Shown here: in pieces, positions 33,450 through 45,565 of the stretch | How the letters are laid out: each line of letters starts with the position of its first letter | Numbering within the stretch: the stretch's first letter is position 1 | Assembly (NCBI RefSeq): GCF_047663525.1 | Contig: NC_092600.1 | Coordinates: 806,001 to 870,000, forward strand | DNA from: Anas platyrhynchos | Taxonomy: Eukaryota; Chordata; Aves; Anseriformes; Anatidae | Direction of reading: 5' to 3' | DNA: 64,000 bases | Position numbers and translations under genes: made by a program | Notes under the pieces: model-generated | What the model was told of the DNA's origin: nothing | The model's database searches: none | The model's input: only the letters and a program-made list of their open reading frames with translations

Positions 33450-35392
33450 ATGCTGTGGGAAGGTGGGATCCCTGGCTGCCTGCTGCTGGAGAGGCCAGGG
33501 CGATGCTGAAGCCAGCGCTGACCTACATGTGGTAACAGCCCGCCCTCAGTTTCTGATGACTGAACAGACCTTTGGAATCAAAAATTGTAAGGCATCTTCA
33601 ACAAATACTTTGAAATAACGGGGGAAGGGTCTTTCCAGTGCTGCTTCAGTTTTGGCTCCAATTTCCTTGGGGTCTTTTCATTAGCAGAATTAACTGGTAA
33701 ACGGTGTGAGAGTTGGCCAGAAACTCTCTGGGGTGGGAGAGGAAGTGTCTCTGCACAAGGCACATGGGCTGCACTCTGCCTGCTCAGGGCATGCTCCCAT
33801 TAAGCACGTGTAGTGCTGCATCCTGGTGTGCCTCTTCACCAGGGCTGGTGAAGCAAACACAGCCCATGGCTCCTGTCGGCAGAGAACAATTTTACACTCA
33901 TCTGTTGAAGCAGCAAGAGATTTCTTGCAACTTTGTAGGACAGCAAGAATAACTTCAGGTTTTGTTCTTCTTTCATTTTCTTTGCCCATTATTGGCTTTA
34001 TACTCTTGTTTAAACTTCAGTTATTTTTTCCTAACCCAGCATCTAGATTGCTCTTCTGTGATCTTCTGTTTCATACTCTTCTGAATGTTTATTCTAGCTA
34101 TCACCTCTTTTTAGTATTGTATTCTTTTTGCAGAATGATTGGGTTCCACATTTTGTCTGAAGTTCTGTATGTCATTTTCAGTAATTTCCTTATTTTTTCC
34201 AATACCTTTACCTGAGATTTCCAATAGCTCCTCATGGTGTTTCATTTTTCCAGACTAGATTCACTGTCTCCTTTGCCTAATTATTCCATAATGGGATTGC
34301 AACGTTCATAGGGAGATTAGGGTGGGAGGAATTTCTGTTATTTCTTTATGGTATACTTGTTCTTTGGAGAAAACAGACTTCCATCTCCAGCACCATCAGA
34401 TTTTATAAACACTAACTGTGTTAATGAGTGAGAAAAGAAATTGTGCCAACAGTGGGAACAAAATGCTTAATTTTTCCATTAGTCTATCAGGTTAGCTCAT
34501 GTAAACAACATGATTAAATTTGTCTGCATGCATCATGCTATATAAATAATAATGATAATTAAAAAACCATGCAAAGCCCAAAGATAACAAGATTATGCTA
34601 GAGGAGGGCTAGGAGGGGGAAGGAAATATTGAACAGACTGAATTAATCGGTAAAAGTGACAGCCTGGACATCGGTGACTGGTAGTGCCACTTTGGGACTG
34701 GAAAATGAATGCAGACCAAAAGCAAGTTTCTCCCCAGCATTGGTCTCTGCACTGCTCTCTGTGAAATATCATAGAAAAGAGTAAAAGCTTGAACAAAGGT
34801 TTGAATGTTTAAGTGATGTCTAATCCATGTAGTTAGCGTGCTTCTAGGTCAAAATCAAAATATAGGTTAATGGCTTGCAGTTTATCTGTATGGAAGTAAT
34901 AGCTTGATATAGACTGGAACAGTGAAGATGACAGTAACATGTATATGGGCAAATGTCAGTATTTAACTGGTATTCCTCCCTTGTTTCCTTAAGTTACTTG
35001 TACTGGCATGGCCTGAGCTTCTGCTGGGAAGTGTGAACTTGCAAACAAACAGAATCAGAAACAGCGCTCGGCATGGCTGCGGGTTAGTTGATAGCTTATT
35101 GCCTTTGTCTGAAATGCAGAGCCTGAAGAGGCTGGTGGTGTGGTGTCCCTAACAGCTAAAAAGCCATCACGGAATGTTAGACATTTGTATCTGAAATGAA
35201 ATTCTAGTACAAAGTCCTTGTTCAAAATATTTCTGATACCAGTTCTAGCCTCGTGCCTGGTTAGCACGTCACGGGCTTTTTGGGAATACAAACAACAGTA
35301 AATGGAAGATGGGTACTGACCTTCACCTTGCCCAAGGCTGCCAGCTCTGAAGCATCATCTGGGTGAGATGCTCAGGCTTTTTCATAGTGTAT
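33450..35392. other. Unique noncoding DNA
   Basis: A T-rich + frame at 33826-34215 (129 codons, Phe/Leu/Ser/Ile-rich) looks membrane-like only because the DNA is T-rich. 34400-34560 is AT-rich with TAATAATGATAATTAAA, an enhancer-like composition. No repeat family or gene is recognised. Confidence 0.4.
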
Positions 35393-35433
35393 AGGCAATA
35401 CTCACCTAACTCTTCAGGCAATACTCACCTAAC
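35393..35433. repeat. 18-bp tandem duplication, 23-bp period
   Basis: AGGCAATACTCACCTAAC is present at 35393-35410 and again at 35416-35433 without a mismatch. A recent small duplication. Confidence 0.92.
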
Positions 35434-38400
35434 AGGGAACATGTTGGCAAGTTACCCTCACCAGTGTCATAGAGGTGTCAGTAAAGCGCATTCCTCGTTC
35501 ATACAACTCTGTACAATAAATGAGGATGAATATTTATGGGAGAAGGAAGTCTGGAATGTGAGCCTGACTCATCAGATGAATTATCTTTCCCCTTATAGAT
35601 TGGGTTTACTCTGTAATGTTTGAAGAAACTTCACTTGCAAAACATTCACAGAAGGTGAATGCTGAGGCTGCATTTACCACAATTTCTAGTTACTGACTGA
35701 GATTTACACACTGAGGAAAAGCACACCATGGAATTGCTTGCACTGATTTTCAATTAGGGAAGACAAATCTTGCCTTGTGAGTGATTAGAAAAAGAGAAAA
35801 TAAGCAACACAATGAATTTTGAGTACGTTTGATCAGGGCAGTAAGGTAGATATGAGTTGCTTGTACATTAGCTGACAAGGAATTGATTGGAATTTGTCAC
35901 CTGTTGCAAGTCAGGGCGTTGTTCCCCGAGCCTCTGTTCAGTGGAAGATGCAGCAGATCCAGGGCTGCTCATCCTGAAATTCAGGGAGCCCTCATTTGGG
36001 GAAGCAGTTTCAAAGAAGTAGAAGACTAAACAAGCAGGCTTAAATTTCCACACGATTACGTGCTTTTCTGAGCTAGTGCCTCTAGTGCTAGCTTTTAGGC
36101 AAAATAAGTGGTAACTTAATTTCATGTCTTGAACCTTCAGATGAGATTGCAGAAGGCAGTCTGTGGTTACGAGACTCCTGCATGGACCGAAGATCTGGGC
36201 TGCTGCTGAGGACTTTCCATGAGATGCCCCATATAAAGCCTGAGTATCTCAGATAATGTCAGTGATGACTTTACTCACCTGGAGTGGCTCCTTGCTTTCT
36301 GCCGAACCATGCCCTGCATGCCCTGTGCCTTTTCTGCAGGATCGCCCAGGCCCCATCAGAAGCTCCCTGCCTGCTGGTGAAGTGCTTAATGCACAGGGTC
36401 ACCGTGTTAGCTGCTGAGGGTCCGGAGCCAGTGCCACTCCTGGCAGCTGCTTGCAGTGCCATCACCTCAGCCCAAGCCATGTTCTGGGGATGCTGCCTGA
36501 GCCCTGCAGGACAAGCCCCATGCCTTCTGCCCCCCAGCACTGCTCGTGCACCAGCCTGGAGCCGGGAGAGCAGCAGCAGCTCTGGGAGCCTGAATGGGGG
36601 GCTCCTGGCCACCATGCGGAGCGGTCCCTGGGCACTGGTAGTGCTGCCAAGCGTGTGCACAAATTGGAAATAAATTGGAAATTCACAGAATGAAATAATT
36701 CACAGGCTACAGTAAATTACAGAGAAGGGGCAGTGCTTTGGCACACACAGGCGAGCAGCTGGTGGATGAGTTCAGCAGAACGGCCTCAATTTCAGATTTT
36801 AAGATAAAGCTGCTGGCTGGCATGGAGCTTGGAGGTGGGCTTTTTCACCTCTGCTCCGTTTGCTGATGTCTCCAGCATGCAGAAATAATCATGGGCTCCA
36901 AGCTCATCTGAAAGAAACAGCATTAAGTAAAAAGGAAAAAGAGGAGTGTATGAAATTATGGAAATGCACCATTGAAGCATTATGGAAATTGGTGGATATT
37001 TGCAATACTATCATTTACTTAATGTCGTGTTGTTCTGATAATAGCTGTATTTCCATTACAGAAAAACAAAAAAGAAGCATAACTTCATGCCGCTTTATCC
37101 TTATCTGTTCCCATGAGACCACCTAGATTGTCAGGAAGCTTAATATGCAAATCTAAATGTATATGATTTAGGGGCACAACGGACCACAAGAAATCCATGA
37201 GAGCCATTTGAACCGCAGTGACACCATCTGTGATTGCTCAGTGCTTTTGCCTGTGGAATAGGAATAAGGCTGTCCCCAGACTGCAGAACATTACCTGGTC
37301 TGCATCAAGGGGAGCTACGATTTTAAACATTTACCATGCACCTACCTTGCAGTGGCACTCCTGTTTGCTCCTTGAGTATTGGCAAGGTGAGCAGGAAGGG
37401 AAGGATTTTCCTGGGGGTGTGCAGTGCCGGCAGAGACCCCAGCTCCTGACTCACAGTGCTCGTCTTCCCCACTTCATGCTACATGGCATCCTCTATCCCA
37501 TAATCACACAGAGTAAATCTGTCTCTCCAAAGGCTTGTCTGGCCGTTCCCCCAGTGTTAAGCTAATGTAACTGAAATGTGAAGGAGGGGAAGACCACAAG
37601 TGGGCTTGCTGAGTGTCTTGCTGTCTGACAATTTCTGATTTTGTGCACTTTGAGTCATAGGTTGGTAGGTAGCTTGGCAAATCTCCACAACACACTCATG
37701 TGTACCATAAAATTTTGAATTATCTCATTTAGAAGAGGTTCATTAGGAAGATTAATGCGGTGTTATTTTTCTCTCACTCAATGTCCTAGTACAGAGGGGG
37801 CACAAGGAATTTTCCCAGCTGTGCACAGCAGTAATTGGCCCTCTCCAGGGTCCCAGCATCACTGCATTGCGATCAGTTAAACTGCTCAGTCTTTGGAAGT
37901 GTTATTTGTCAGCTTAATTAACCTTAAAGGAAGCACTTGCTTCAAAATAGGACAACAGTTTTGTTTTTCCCCAAGAAAGAAATAAAGATATTAAAGTTAC
38001 CACTGGTAAAGGAGCTCTTAAGGTGGGTTTTAAATGAACCTCTGTGCATCCTGCCCCTTGGGTTCCCTGCTCATTTGTACCCCCCTCTCCTGGGACCTGC
38101 CAGCTTCGCCAGGGTCAGATTAGTGTAATTATAAGGTTCTGCAGCATGTTAAATACTGCTACGTGGCACGGGAAGTCCAATGTCTTCATCAAGAAGATGG
38201 GGCAGGCTATGAAATAGCTGAATGAGGGCTAGACAGCAGGGCTAAGACGTTTGTTTCTTTGGCTGATAGCAGAAGCATTTCAAAATGCCTTAGGGTACTG
38301 CTCTGTCAGGGTGAAAAGGTCAGAACAAACCTTAAAATAAAATAAAAAGCCACAATCATTACCATGATGGCAGATTCACCTACAGTTGCCACAGACTGAT

Positions 38401-38740
38401 ATGACTACAAAAATCACTTCAAGCCAAGCTAAAAATAGCCAGTGAGGTTTTAGATAGTTTCCACAAATGTTAAATCTGTGGAAGAGCTAGAAACTGATGA
38501 GCATGGGCAACCAGGAGATGGTCTCCCTTACGGTGAGGGCTCTTCATGCACGCAAACGCAGATTTCCCTCTCTAGGCAGGGTTGACAAAAGCTTTGGGCC
38601 ACTTGTTTGACTTTGCTGTTGGGAGGAAGAAAAAGTAGTGACAAGAATGATAGCAAGAGGGGATGTGGGCTGGGATTTCCTCTAAAAGGCAACTGTTCTG
38701 TAAAGTAGAGTTTTGTCTGTTTGCAAAAGTCATTTAAATC
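35434..38740. other. Unique noncoding DNA
   Basis: A GC-rich patch at 36270-36600 is open on both strands (two 129-codon frames, antisense to each other), a sign of composition rather than coding. 36661-36682 is an 11-bp tandem duplication (AAATTGGAAAT twice). 36890-37200 is AT-rich with an octamer ATGCAAAT near 37145. No gene is recognised. Confidence 0.45.
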
Positions 38741-38757
38741 AAAAAAAAAAAAAAAAA
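38741..38757. repeat. Poly-A tract (A17)
   Basis: 17 consecutive A. No retrocopy is identifiable to its left. Confidence 0.9.
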
Positions 38758-38921
38758 GGCATTTTTTAGTGTATGTTAGAGGGAGAAAGGGGTAACTACA
38801 CGCTGGCTTAGCAAGGATGTCTTCAAATGTGAATGGTCAGCAGGAGGAAGGCAGCTGCCTGAGTGTCCGTGCCCTGCTTGCGAGGGAGGACTGCTCGCTC
38901 TGAGCTGGGGGCAGGAGCGTG

Positions 38922-38960
38922 GTTCCCAAATCCTGCCAGCATGGGCCAGGATTTGGGAAC
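38922..38960. repeat. Perfect 14-bp inverted repeat, 11-nt loop
   Basis: GTTCCCAAATCCTG at 38922-38935 and its exact reverse complement at 38947-38960. The spacer is CCAGCATGGGC. Both DNA and RNA could fold into a stable hairpin. No related transposon terminus is recognised. Confidence 0.93.
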
Positions 38961-39109
38961 AGCATAGAACAGAAAAACCCCAACAACCCAAGAGTGATGG
39001 GTCTGTGGTTCCACTAAAAGGTCTGCTGCCCGCTTACGGGTGGCTGCAGCTGAGCCCGGGTGTCTGGCAGCAGTGACGGGGTCCAGAGACCTGCTCTACC
39101 TGTAGGTGG

Positions 39110-39330
39110 CTACGGAGGACGGATTAATTGCAATCTCAGGCTGTTCTCGTTATCGCTATGCTATTAATTACGTTAATGATGCATTCGTTTAGATTGAAAA
39201 TATGATACTAGTAAAGTTTAATTAAAAAAATCAATAACTCATTAGCACGTTATTGCTACGCCTATATGCGTCACCAGATTAATCTCCTGTGCTGGAGAAG
39301 TGATCACACTTCAGTTCTGCGTCGATACGT
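39110..39330. promoter_or_regulatory. Candidate developmental enhancer: AT-rich, homeobox cores, CpG-dense
   Basis: About 220 bases with at least seven TAAT/ATTA-type cores (GGATTAATTGC, CTATTAATTACG, TTTAATTAAAA, GATTAATC, GATAATTGC) and roughly a dozen CpGs in an AT-rich context. CpG is normally lost from such DNA, so its retention hints at constraint or protection from methylation. There is no reading frame and no simple repeat. Function and conservation are inferred. Confidence 0.35.
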
Positions 39331-42083
39331 CTTTGTGCTGGCACTGATTTGTTGGTAGGATAATTGCAAGAGGGGAGTTATTTAGTCACCGCTTTTCTTT
39401 AGACAGCAGGCTCCGGACCGAGAGTCAGATCAATTCCTCTCTTTGGTCTAGGCAGAGCTGATGGTAGCCCCGGGTAATATTTATCTTTTCTATTTTTATT
39501 CATAGAGAAAATACAGCATTGGTGTTTGCATGGCTAGTTGGAGTTTTGTCTTCTCACAGCACGTGGGAAGGAATAAGACACTGAACTGTTAATTAGTGGC
39601 CACAGCTCTGGCACAGAGCCCGGAGCATTCCAGGTAAAGCCGCCTGCCTTGGTGCTGGGGCTGGGCGGCACGGCCAGCTGCTGGCCCCTGCTCCCCCCAC
39701 AGCCTTGTGCCCTGCCTGGCAGTGCCCTGGTGGCGTGGCTGGAGGCTTAATGCCACTGGGGTTTACGTATGGGGGTGTACGTGCACACGTATATGCACAC
39801 AGTGTTTTGTATTTCTTAGTGGGACAGATGGGAGAAGGAGCAGCAGCGAACCACTGGAAAGTATCCAAATGTTTAAATGAGAAGTGATCTGAAGAAAGAA
39901 CATTTCTGAAAATGTCTTTGCTCCTTAGCGGATAAAATACGCTCGTTACTGTTGTGCTCGCATGCATCAGCTCGTATAGTCTTTAATTAAATTATCCCTG
40001 ACTGATGTAGTGTCATAGTTTCTCAGACAGCAGCTGAAGCTCGTGCTGCAGCACAGAAATCTCAACAAGTGATGGAGGCCGTGGCTGTGCCCAGCACACC
40101 GGTAGGTCAGTCCCTGCCTGACCAGCAGCACTGGGCACAGGTGTTTCACTGCCATAGCAGAAAACTGGTTTTCGGATGCTGCAAAGAGCACGTTGCATGG
40201 CATCGCTGACCTACAGCATCTCCAACCTAGGCCCATGCCACAGCTTCCTGGGCTGAGGGGCTGCCTGGGCTGGGAGGCTCCAAGGAGGCAGCAGGCGCCT
40301 TTTGGGGCTGGGAGTTCTTCCCCTTCAGGGATTGCAGTATGGGCTGCAATCTCTTGGCAAACATTGTGATGATTTATTTTTGAGTTTTCCTTTAGCTACA
40401 GTGCAGAGTAGCCAGCTGGTGCTGGGGGGGCTGGTATCACTGCATCTTCTGGAGAGAGCTGGGACCTTCCCTGTCCATCGCTGCTGGCTGCCAGGAGGTC
40501 AGAAAACATTTGGCTGAAATTGTGGCTGATGTTATCTTAACTCACGTCATGTTTCTTTTTTCCTTACTGATATCTGAGGGTGTTTGCGTGTTAGTGCATA
40601 CTGCTGCTGGGTGTGCCCTATTGCCAGGCTGCAACTCACACAGCAAGTTTCTGAAGCTGTAACAGCGCTAACAACGCTAACAGTGACTCGTTATTAATAA
40701 CTCTACTTAGCCAACATGCATTGCTTTTCATTTTCCTTGTGCTGTACGTACATTAACAAATAAATCTCCACAATATCCCAGTGAGAGTGGTAAGTGCTGT
40801 TATTTTTGTTTCATGGACAGCAAAATGAGATACAGAGAGGTTAATAGCAAGTCTAATTGGACAATAATTACCCACTTACCACACTGGAAATTAAGAAATA
40901 ATCCTCCCATTGTCACTACATCAGCAGAACAAGGAGAAAGAAGTACTCACATACTTCTTATGCCACTGTTTAGCCAAACAGTTCACATGCAGAGGGAACC
41001 CAAGAGTAGACAAATTGTTCTTTTTTGTTTAACATTTATTTTCCAACACTGAGTAACTTCAGGGTAGAAGACAATTATACAGTTTCCTCTGAAATATATT
41101 AGGAGATTTAAGTAAAAGTCAAGCCCTATTTGTAAAATGTATATTTTGGAAAAGAAATGGAAGAAACATGATTTAATTACTGCTGTGGACCATCGTTACT
41201 CCTTTTTTTATTTTTTTTTGGAAGAGGGGAAAAAGTGCAGCAAAAACTTCTGACTTGGGGAAGGCAAGGGAAGGAAGGCAAGCCCAGCTGCTCCTGTGAC
41301 CGTGCGATAGGTGTGCTAGGTGCTGCGTCCTTGCAGGGGCTGTCCTCCTCCTTGGGTGTGCAGCAAGGGTGTCACACTGATGGTGGCATCATGTTGTCAC
41401 CCTAAGGCCTCAGGCAGGCAGCAGTAACAGCCACAGCCAGTGCAGGATGTGAGCATCACGGTGAGGATCACCCGGCCTGCCCCAGGGAAGGGGCTGCTGG
41501 GCTGGGCATTGCTGCAGCATCTCACCGCAGTGCACCCTTAGCACCCATGGCAGATCTCTGCTGGGGCTGCCATAGGGACCAGGTGATGAATGCAGCCCCA
41601 GACACCACCCCTCTGCTGTGTTTATTTATCCCCTAGATAAACTGAGGGGGGGAAAAGACTTCTGCATTAATGACATTGATTTTCCTATTTGTTAATGTCA
41701 GAACTTAGAGATTTCCTTTCATATCAAATTTCTTCACACATCACTACCAAGGAATAGACCCACAGCTTCCTGAAAAGACAGGAAAGAATTCCCTGATGTC
41801 AGTGCTAGCATTTGAGGGGGTGGAATAAAAAAAAATAATAATAATTTTAAAAAGAGATTGAGTGAAGCTTGCCCTGAGTCCAGGAGCAGCCTTGCCTTTC
41901 TTCAGAACTGGTCATGTTGCTTTAGCTTTCTGCCCTGCAGGAACTGGGGCGAGGAGCTGAAGGTTGGCTGCGGGGCCGAGGGCTGGCAGTTTGCCTTTCT
42001 GCCATGCGTGGGGGCTCTGCAAGAGACTGACAGGGCTTTGGGGAGGTGGTTTTGGTCTTGCCTCAGTGCAGAGCCACTCTGCT
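39331..42083. other. Unique noncoding DNA
   Basis: GC-rich patches at 39590-39740 and 41270-41560 alternate with AT-rich DNA. GTGCTGCAGCAC 12-base palindrome at 40043-40054, tandem CGCTAACA units at about 40665-40682, and A/T microsatellite (AAT)n at 41826-41850. No gene is recognised. Confidence 0.45.
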
Positions 42084-42091
42084 TATAAAAG
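42084..42091 (+). promoter_or_regulatory. Isolated TATAAAAG box
   Basis: TATAAAAG preceded by about 130 bases of GC-moderate sequence and followed by a CpG-containing GC-rich stretch (GCAGCGGGCAGACCGCCCG at about 42102-42120). There is a weaker upstream element set than at 2683 and no clear donor site. A candidate promoter only. Confidence 0.15.
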
Positions 42092-43189
42092 TCGTGTTCT
42101 GGCAGCGGGCAGACCGCCCGACCCAGTGCATCTCCCTCTGCATCTGTGACTGTCAGGAAAATGGTGTGATCTGTAACTGATCTTTATCTTCCCTCGTTTA
42201 AAGGAAAGACACTAATGCCGTTGTTATAGCCTTCAAGCAAGCCTACAGCTGACACTGTGCATTTTAGTTGCATCAAGACACAAAATAACTGGTCAGAGTC
42301 AAAAGGCCCTGAGTTAGGGCTCAGCAAGTAATTGCCAGGTGATAAACTATTGGTTCTGTGCGCTGGTGGAATTATAAATTTCCAAGGTTTTGTTTGCACA
42401 GAGTATTTCCAGTAGAAGTAGTCTTTAAGATTTTTGTAGCACTGAACTTTATCAATAGGCCAGTGAGATAATACTTCAAGTTGTGTGTGAGCGGCTCAGG
42501 CTGTTGTTTTGGTTTTGTAGTTGTTATTAGTCCATTGTGAGAACTCATAGATCATGATTTTCTCCAAAAAGCCCTGCGCTGACCTCTGATGTAATATCCT
42601 GGGTACTGGGGAGGTCAGGTCAGCACCAGGGCGAGGGCTGCAGGTCCACCTTCTGCAGCGCCACCCAGTTTAGAAATCCCTTTCAGTGCTGATATCCACA
42701 TGGGCCTTGGCACGTATCCTCACATTTGCCCTGTAAGGAGGATGCACCATGCTCTGCCCAGCGGCCAGGTGTGCCCCAATTATCTCTGCCCCGCTGCGGG
42801 TGCTCACAGCAGCCTGCTGCACGCCAACGGCGCCGCGCGGTGCCCTGTGGAAATCCCAGGGACTGTGCTGCTGCCAAGGAAGGTTTTCTTGTCTGTGATT
42901 TATTGTGCTCTACACAGTTTGAGCTGAAGAAGCAGCTACATCTCAGTAGTTTCAGTGGGTATAAAAATAATAAATGCTCAATGAAAATATACGATAGACA
43001 TGTTTTGGAAATGGATTAGCTGACGGCCCAAGACCTGATACACAGGCAGAGTTGCTAAGGTTGTACTTTATTAGGCACTTCCTCATTGTGGACAGTTGGG
43101 CATTCATTCTAAATGCTGACTTGTTTCTTAAAGCACCTGTCTGTTTCATAATTGCTTTCTGCTTTATATGCAGAAATTTCACCGCGATT
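42092..43189. other. Unique DNA with small CpG-rich patch
   Basis: 42770-42845 holds a short CpG cluster (CCAACGGCGCCGCGCGGTGC) too small to be an island. The frames over it on both strands are artefacts. The rest is ordinary unique DNA. Confidence 0.4.
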
Positions 43190-44120
43190 CCATATTAAAT
43201 TGATTCACAGTCCGTTTACTGCACGCTGCCATATGTCTGTGTGCGTATGCAATAGATGTGAGTCTGCCAGTTAAACACTGATGTTTAACCAATAACTAGA
43301 AAGCTATACATAACATCGTTCATTATCTGAGATCTGAACAACGAGATTGAACGTAAATTGAACTTAATTGTTCTATTCATTCTGACCATTCACAATGAAA
43401 AAAGTTGGACAAATTGTAATAGTTTGGACAATTGTATCTACACTAATATAAAAGCATACTTATCCGATGGTTAATTTCCAGTGGTAACACTATGTTAATT
43501 CATTTTTTCTTAATGTTTAACCTTTCCTCTACAAAGTAAGTTAGGCTATTATACTAATGACAGTCACTATATTAATTTAGTGTTTTGAATATTAGTTCCC
43601 TAGTGACCTGATTCAAAACGAATTTTTCTTCCAAATCAGCATTCCTAAAGGTGTTTTGATGGACAGTGGAACTCAGCTTTTGGTGTTACAAATGAAAACA
43701 AACAGTAAGAGATATTGGAAGAAATGTTATATTACATTCTGGTTTCATGTGATGAACTGTAACGGTTGCATACGAGTAGAAATAAATGTCTGCCTGTGCA
43801 ATTTAGCTACAATTCTCATACCATTTCTACAAAAAAAAAAAAAAGTAGGATTTGGGTTCTACAGCCACTAAAGCACCAAGATAATTTTATTTAAGTAGCT
43901 AGTCCTCCTTGTGTAGGTGTTTCAGGATCACTACTACATAGTTTAATGTGGAATGAAATTTCTTATATGCAATGGCATTTTCCTGATTTTATCAAAAATC
44001 TATATTGTACAATGTAAAATCATCATCTTTATCCTGAGGTGAATTGTGTAGCACTAATGTAGTTTTTGATTAAATTATTTAATGATCAATAAATCTACAA
44101 AAACCTGTTATTTGCAGTTA
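43190..44120. promoter_or_regulatory. Long AT-rich block, candidate enhancer cluster
   Basis: Over 900 bases of AT-rich DNA free of transposons, with internal symmetry: GTTAAACA-CTGA-TGTTTAAC (43270-43289), an inverted pair of forkhead-like cores, and GTTTTGAAT/ATTCAAAAC (43582-43590, 43611-43619). Many ATTA cores; A14 run at 43831-43844. Stop-rich in all frames. Regulatory role is inference from composition. Confidence 0.3.
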
Positions 44121-44543
44121 TTCTATAAAATTGCTCAGTAGGTATACAAACTGTGAGCTCAGACAGGAGATCAGCCTTTTGATGCATCATATTTTGATGG
44201 GAATGCTCCTCCAGATAAAAAATGATGGCAAAAATAGATTTTCTGTCATGGGTGGTTTCATTCTTTTTTTTTTTAATGCACTCCAAAGATTTCCATAAGG
44301 CATCATCTGCTCTTTAAATGCATATTACAGAACATCAATGAAGCTCCCTGAAAGTCAATATCTTTTGTCGATGAATAAAATATTAAAACTAATGATCTGA
44401 CCTGTTTTGTATTTAGCTATTGATTCTGCCTCTCTCTCTGGCTTTGTTTTCCTGCCTTCCCCCAAGTTAGGGATTTGGTTCTGTTCCCTTGCAGGGAAGC
44501 TGCAGCCGCATTGCTCATGCTCCGGGGTCCTGTGCCCACCACT
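44121..44543. other. Unique noncoding DNA
   Basis: AT-rich DNA with a TGATGCATCA palindrome at about 44179-44188. Nothing coding. Confidence 0.4.
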
Positions 44544-44579
44544 GGGGGCTGGGGCTGGTCTGGGTGGGGGCACCGGGGG
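44544..44579 (+). repeat. G-quadruplex motif
   Basis: G5-CT-G4-CTGGTCT-G3-T-G5-CACC-G5 on the + strand: five G runs within 36 bases. It sits inside a small GC-rich patch (44490-44620) that is open in several frames on both strands. Confidence 0.85.
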
Positions 44580-44950
44580 CTCTGCCCTGGCAGGCAGCTG
44601 CTGCACCCCCCCTTGCTGCAATCAGGAGGCAAATCGGCTTCAGGGAGGTGGTTGTTCCCATTCTGATGAGTGAATTAAATTACTCTTAAGTTGGCTTATG
44701 TGAATCGATCTGTGCAGCGTGGTGCTGGAAAGGCAGGGGCATCCACTTATTTTATTTACAGTGATGCTGCCTGCAGTGGGAAAAGGGTACTTTTATTGTA
44801 TAGATTTTAATTAAGACTGAAAATAGCCTCTCAATTTTATAGCTAAAATTGGATGGAAAATTCATTTCTGTATGAGTCTGAGCTGCCTGTTTCAGTAATT
44901 TGGTTGATTAGAAGTTGAATTGGAGATTGAGGACACCAGTTTACACAAAC

Positions 44951-44990
44951 AGTATTTTAAGTATTTTAATGGCACTAAATAAGTGCCATT
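44951..44990. repeat. 9-bp tandem repeat joined to a 9-bp hairpin
   Basis: AGTATTTTA occurs twice (44951-44959, 44960-44968) and runs straight into AATGGCACT-AAATA-AGTGCCATT (44968-44990), a perfect 9-bp stem with a 5-nt loop. Confidence 0.9.
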
Positions 44991-45498
44991 GTGAGCAAAT
45001 TGTGGTAAGTGGCTACAGGGGAGTGAAAGGACGAGAAATGGTGTTGTACCTTCAGTCCTGCTTTCTGAAGGTTGAGCTGTGCATTTCAGCACTAAATGGC
45101 AGAACCTGGGGCGCCGTGTGAAATGTTCCTGAATTGCAATCAGTGCTGCTCGGGGGACCCCCTCCCTCTGGGAGCACACTCCTGCCCCTGGTTGTGCTCG
45201 GTGCTGGAGGAGGCGGTCAGCAGAGAAGGGGGGCAAGGGAAACCCACAGGTGGCACAGGACGCTTGGAAGAACACCTCAACGGGCTGGGAAGCACAGGTC
45301 CTGCCCTCGGTCACTGCTGCCACCCTGGGGCATGAGGGACACCCCTGCCCTCCGCTCGGAGGTGTGCTCTGTGCCCTGGACGGTGTTTAAGCTGTGCAGT
45401 TGTGCGGGTCCTGCAGAACAAAGTGATCTTGCAGGTTTCATTTCATCTGCTTGTGTGAAAAGAAAAAGAAAGAAAAGAACAGCAACATCAACAAAAAA
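44991..45498. other. Unique GC-moderate noncoding DNA
   Basis: 45090-45400 is open on both strands in several frames (up to 143 codons on -), with no recognisable domain. Composition explains this. Confidence 0.4.
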
Positions 45499-45520
45499 CA
45501 AACAAACAAACAAACAAAAA
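45499..45520. repeat. (CAAA)n microsatellite
   Basis: Five CAAA units in a longer A/C-rich tract (45492-45534). Confidence 0.92.
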
Positions 45521-45565
45521 CAAAATACAAAAACAGTATTTACTGCATAGTTTTTGTGTTTCAGT

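Noticed and set aside
36271-36673. 129-codon frames on both strands
   Set aside because: Exactly antisense open frames in a GC-rich patch are a composition effect.
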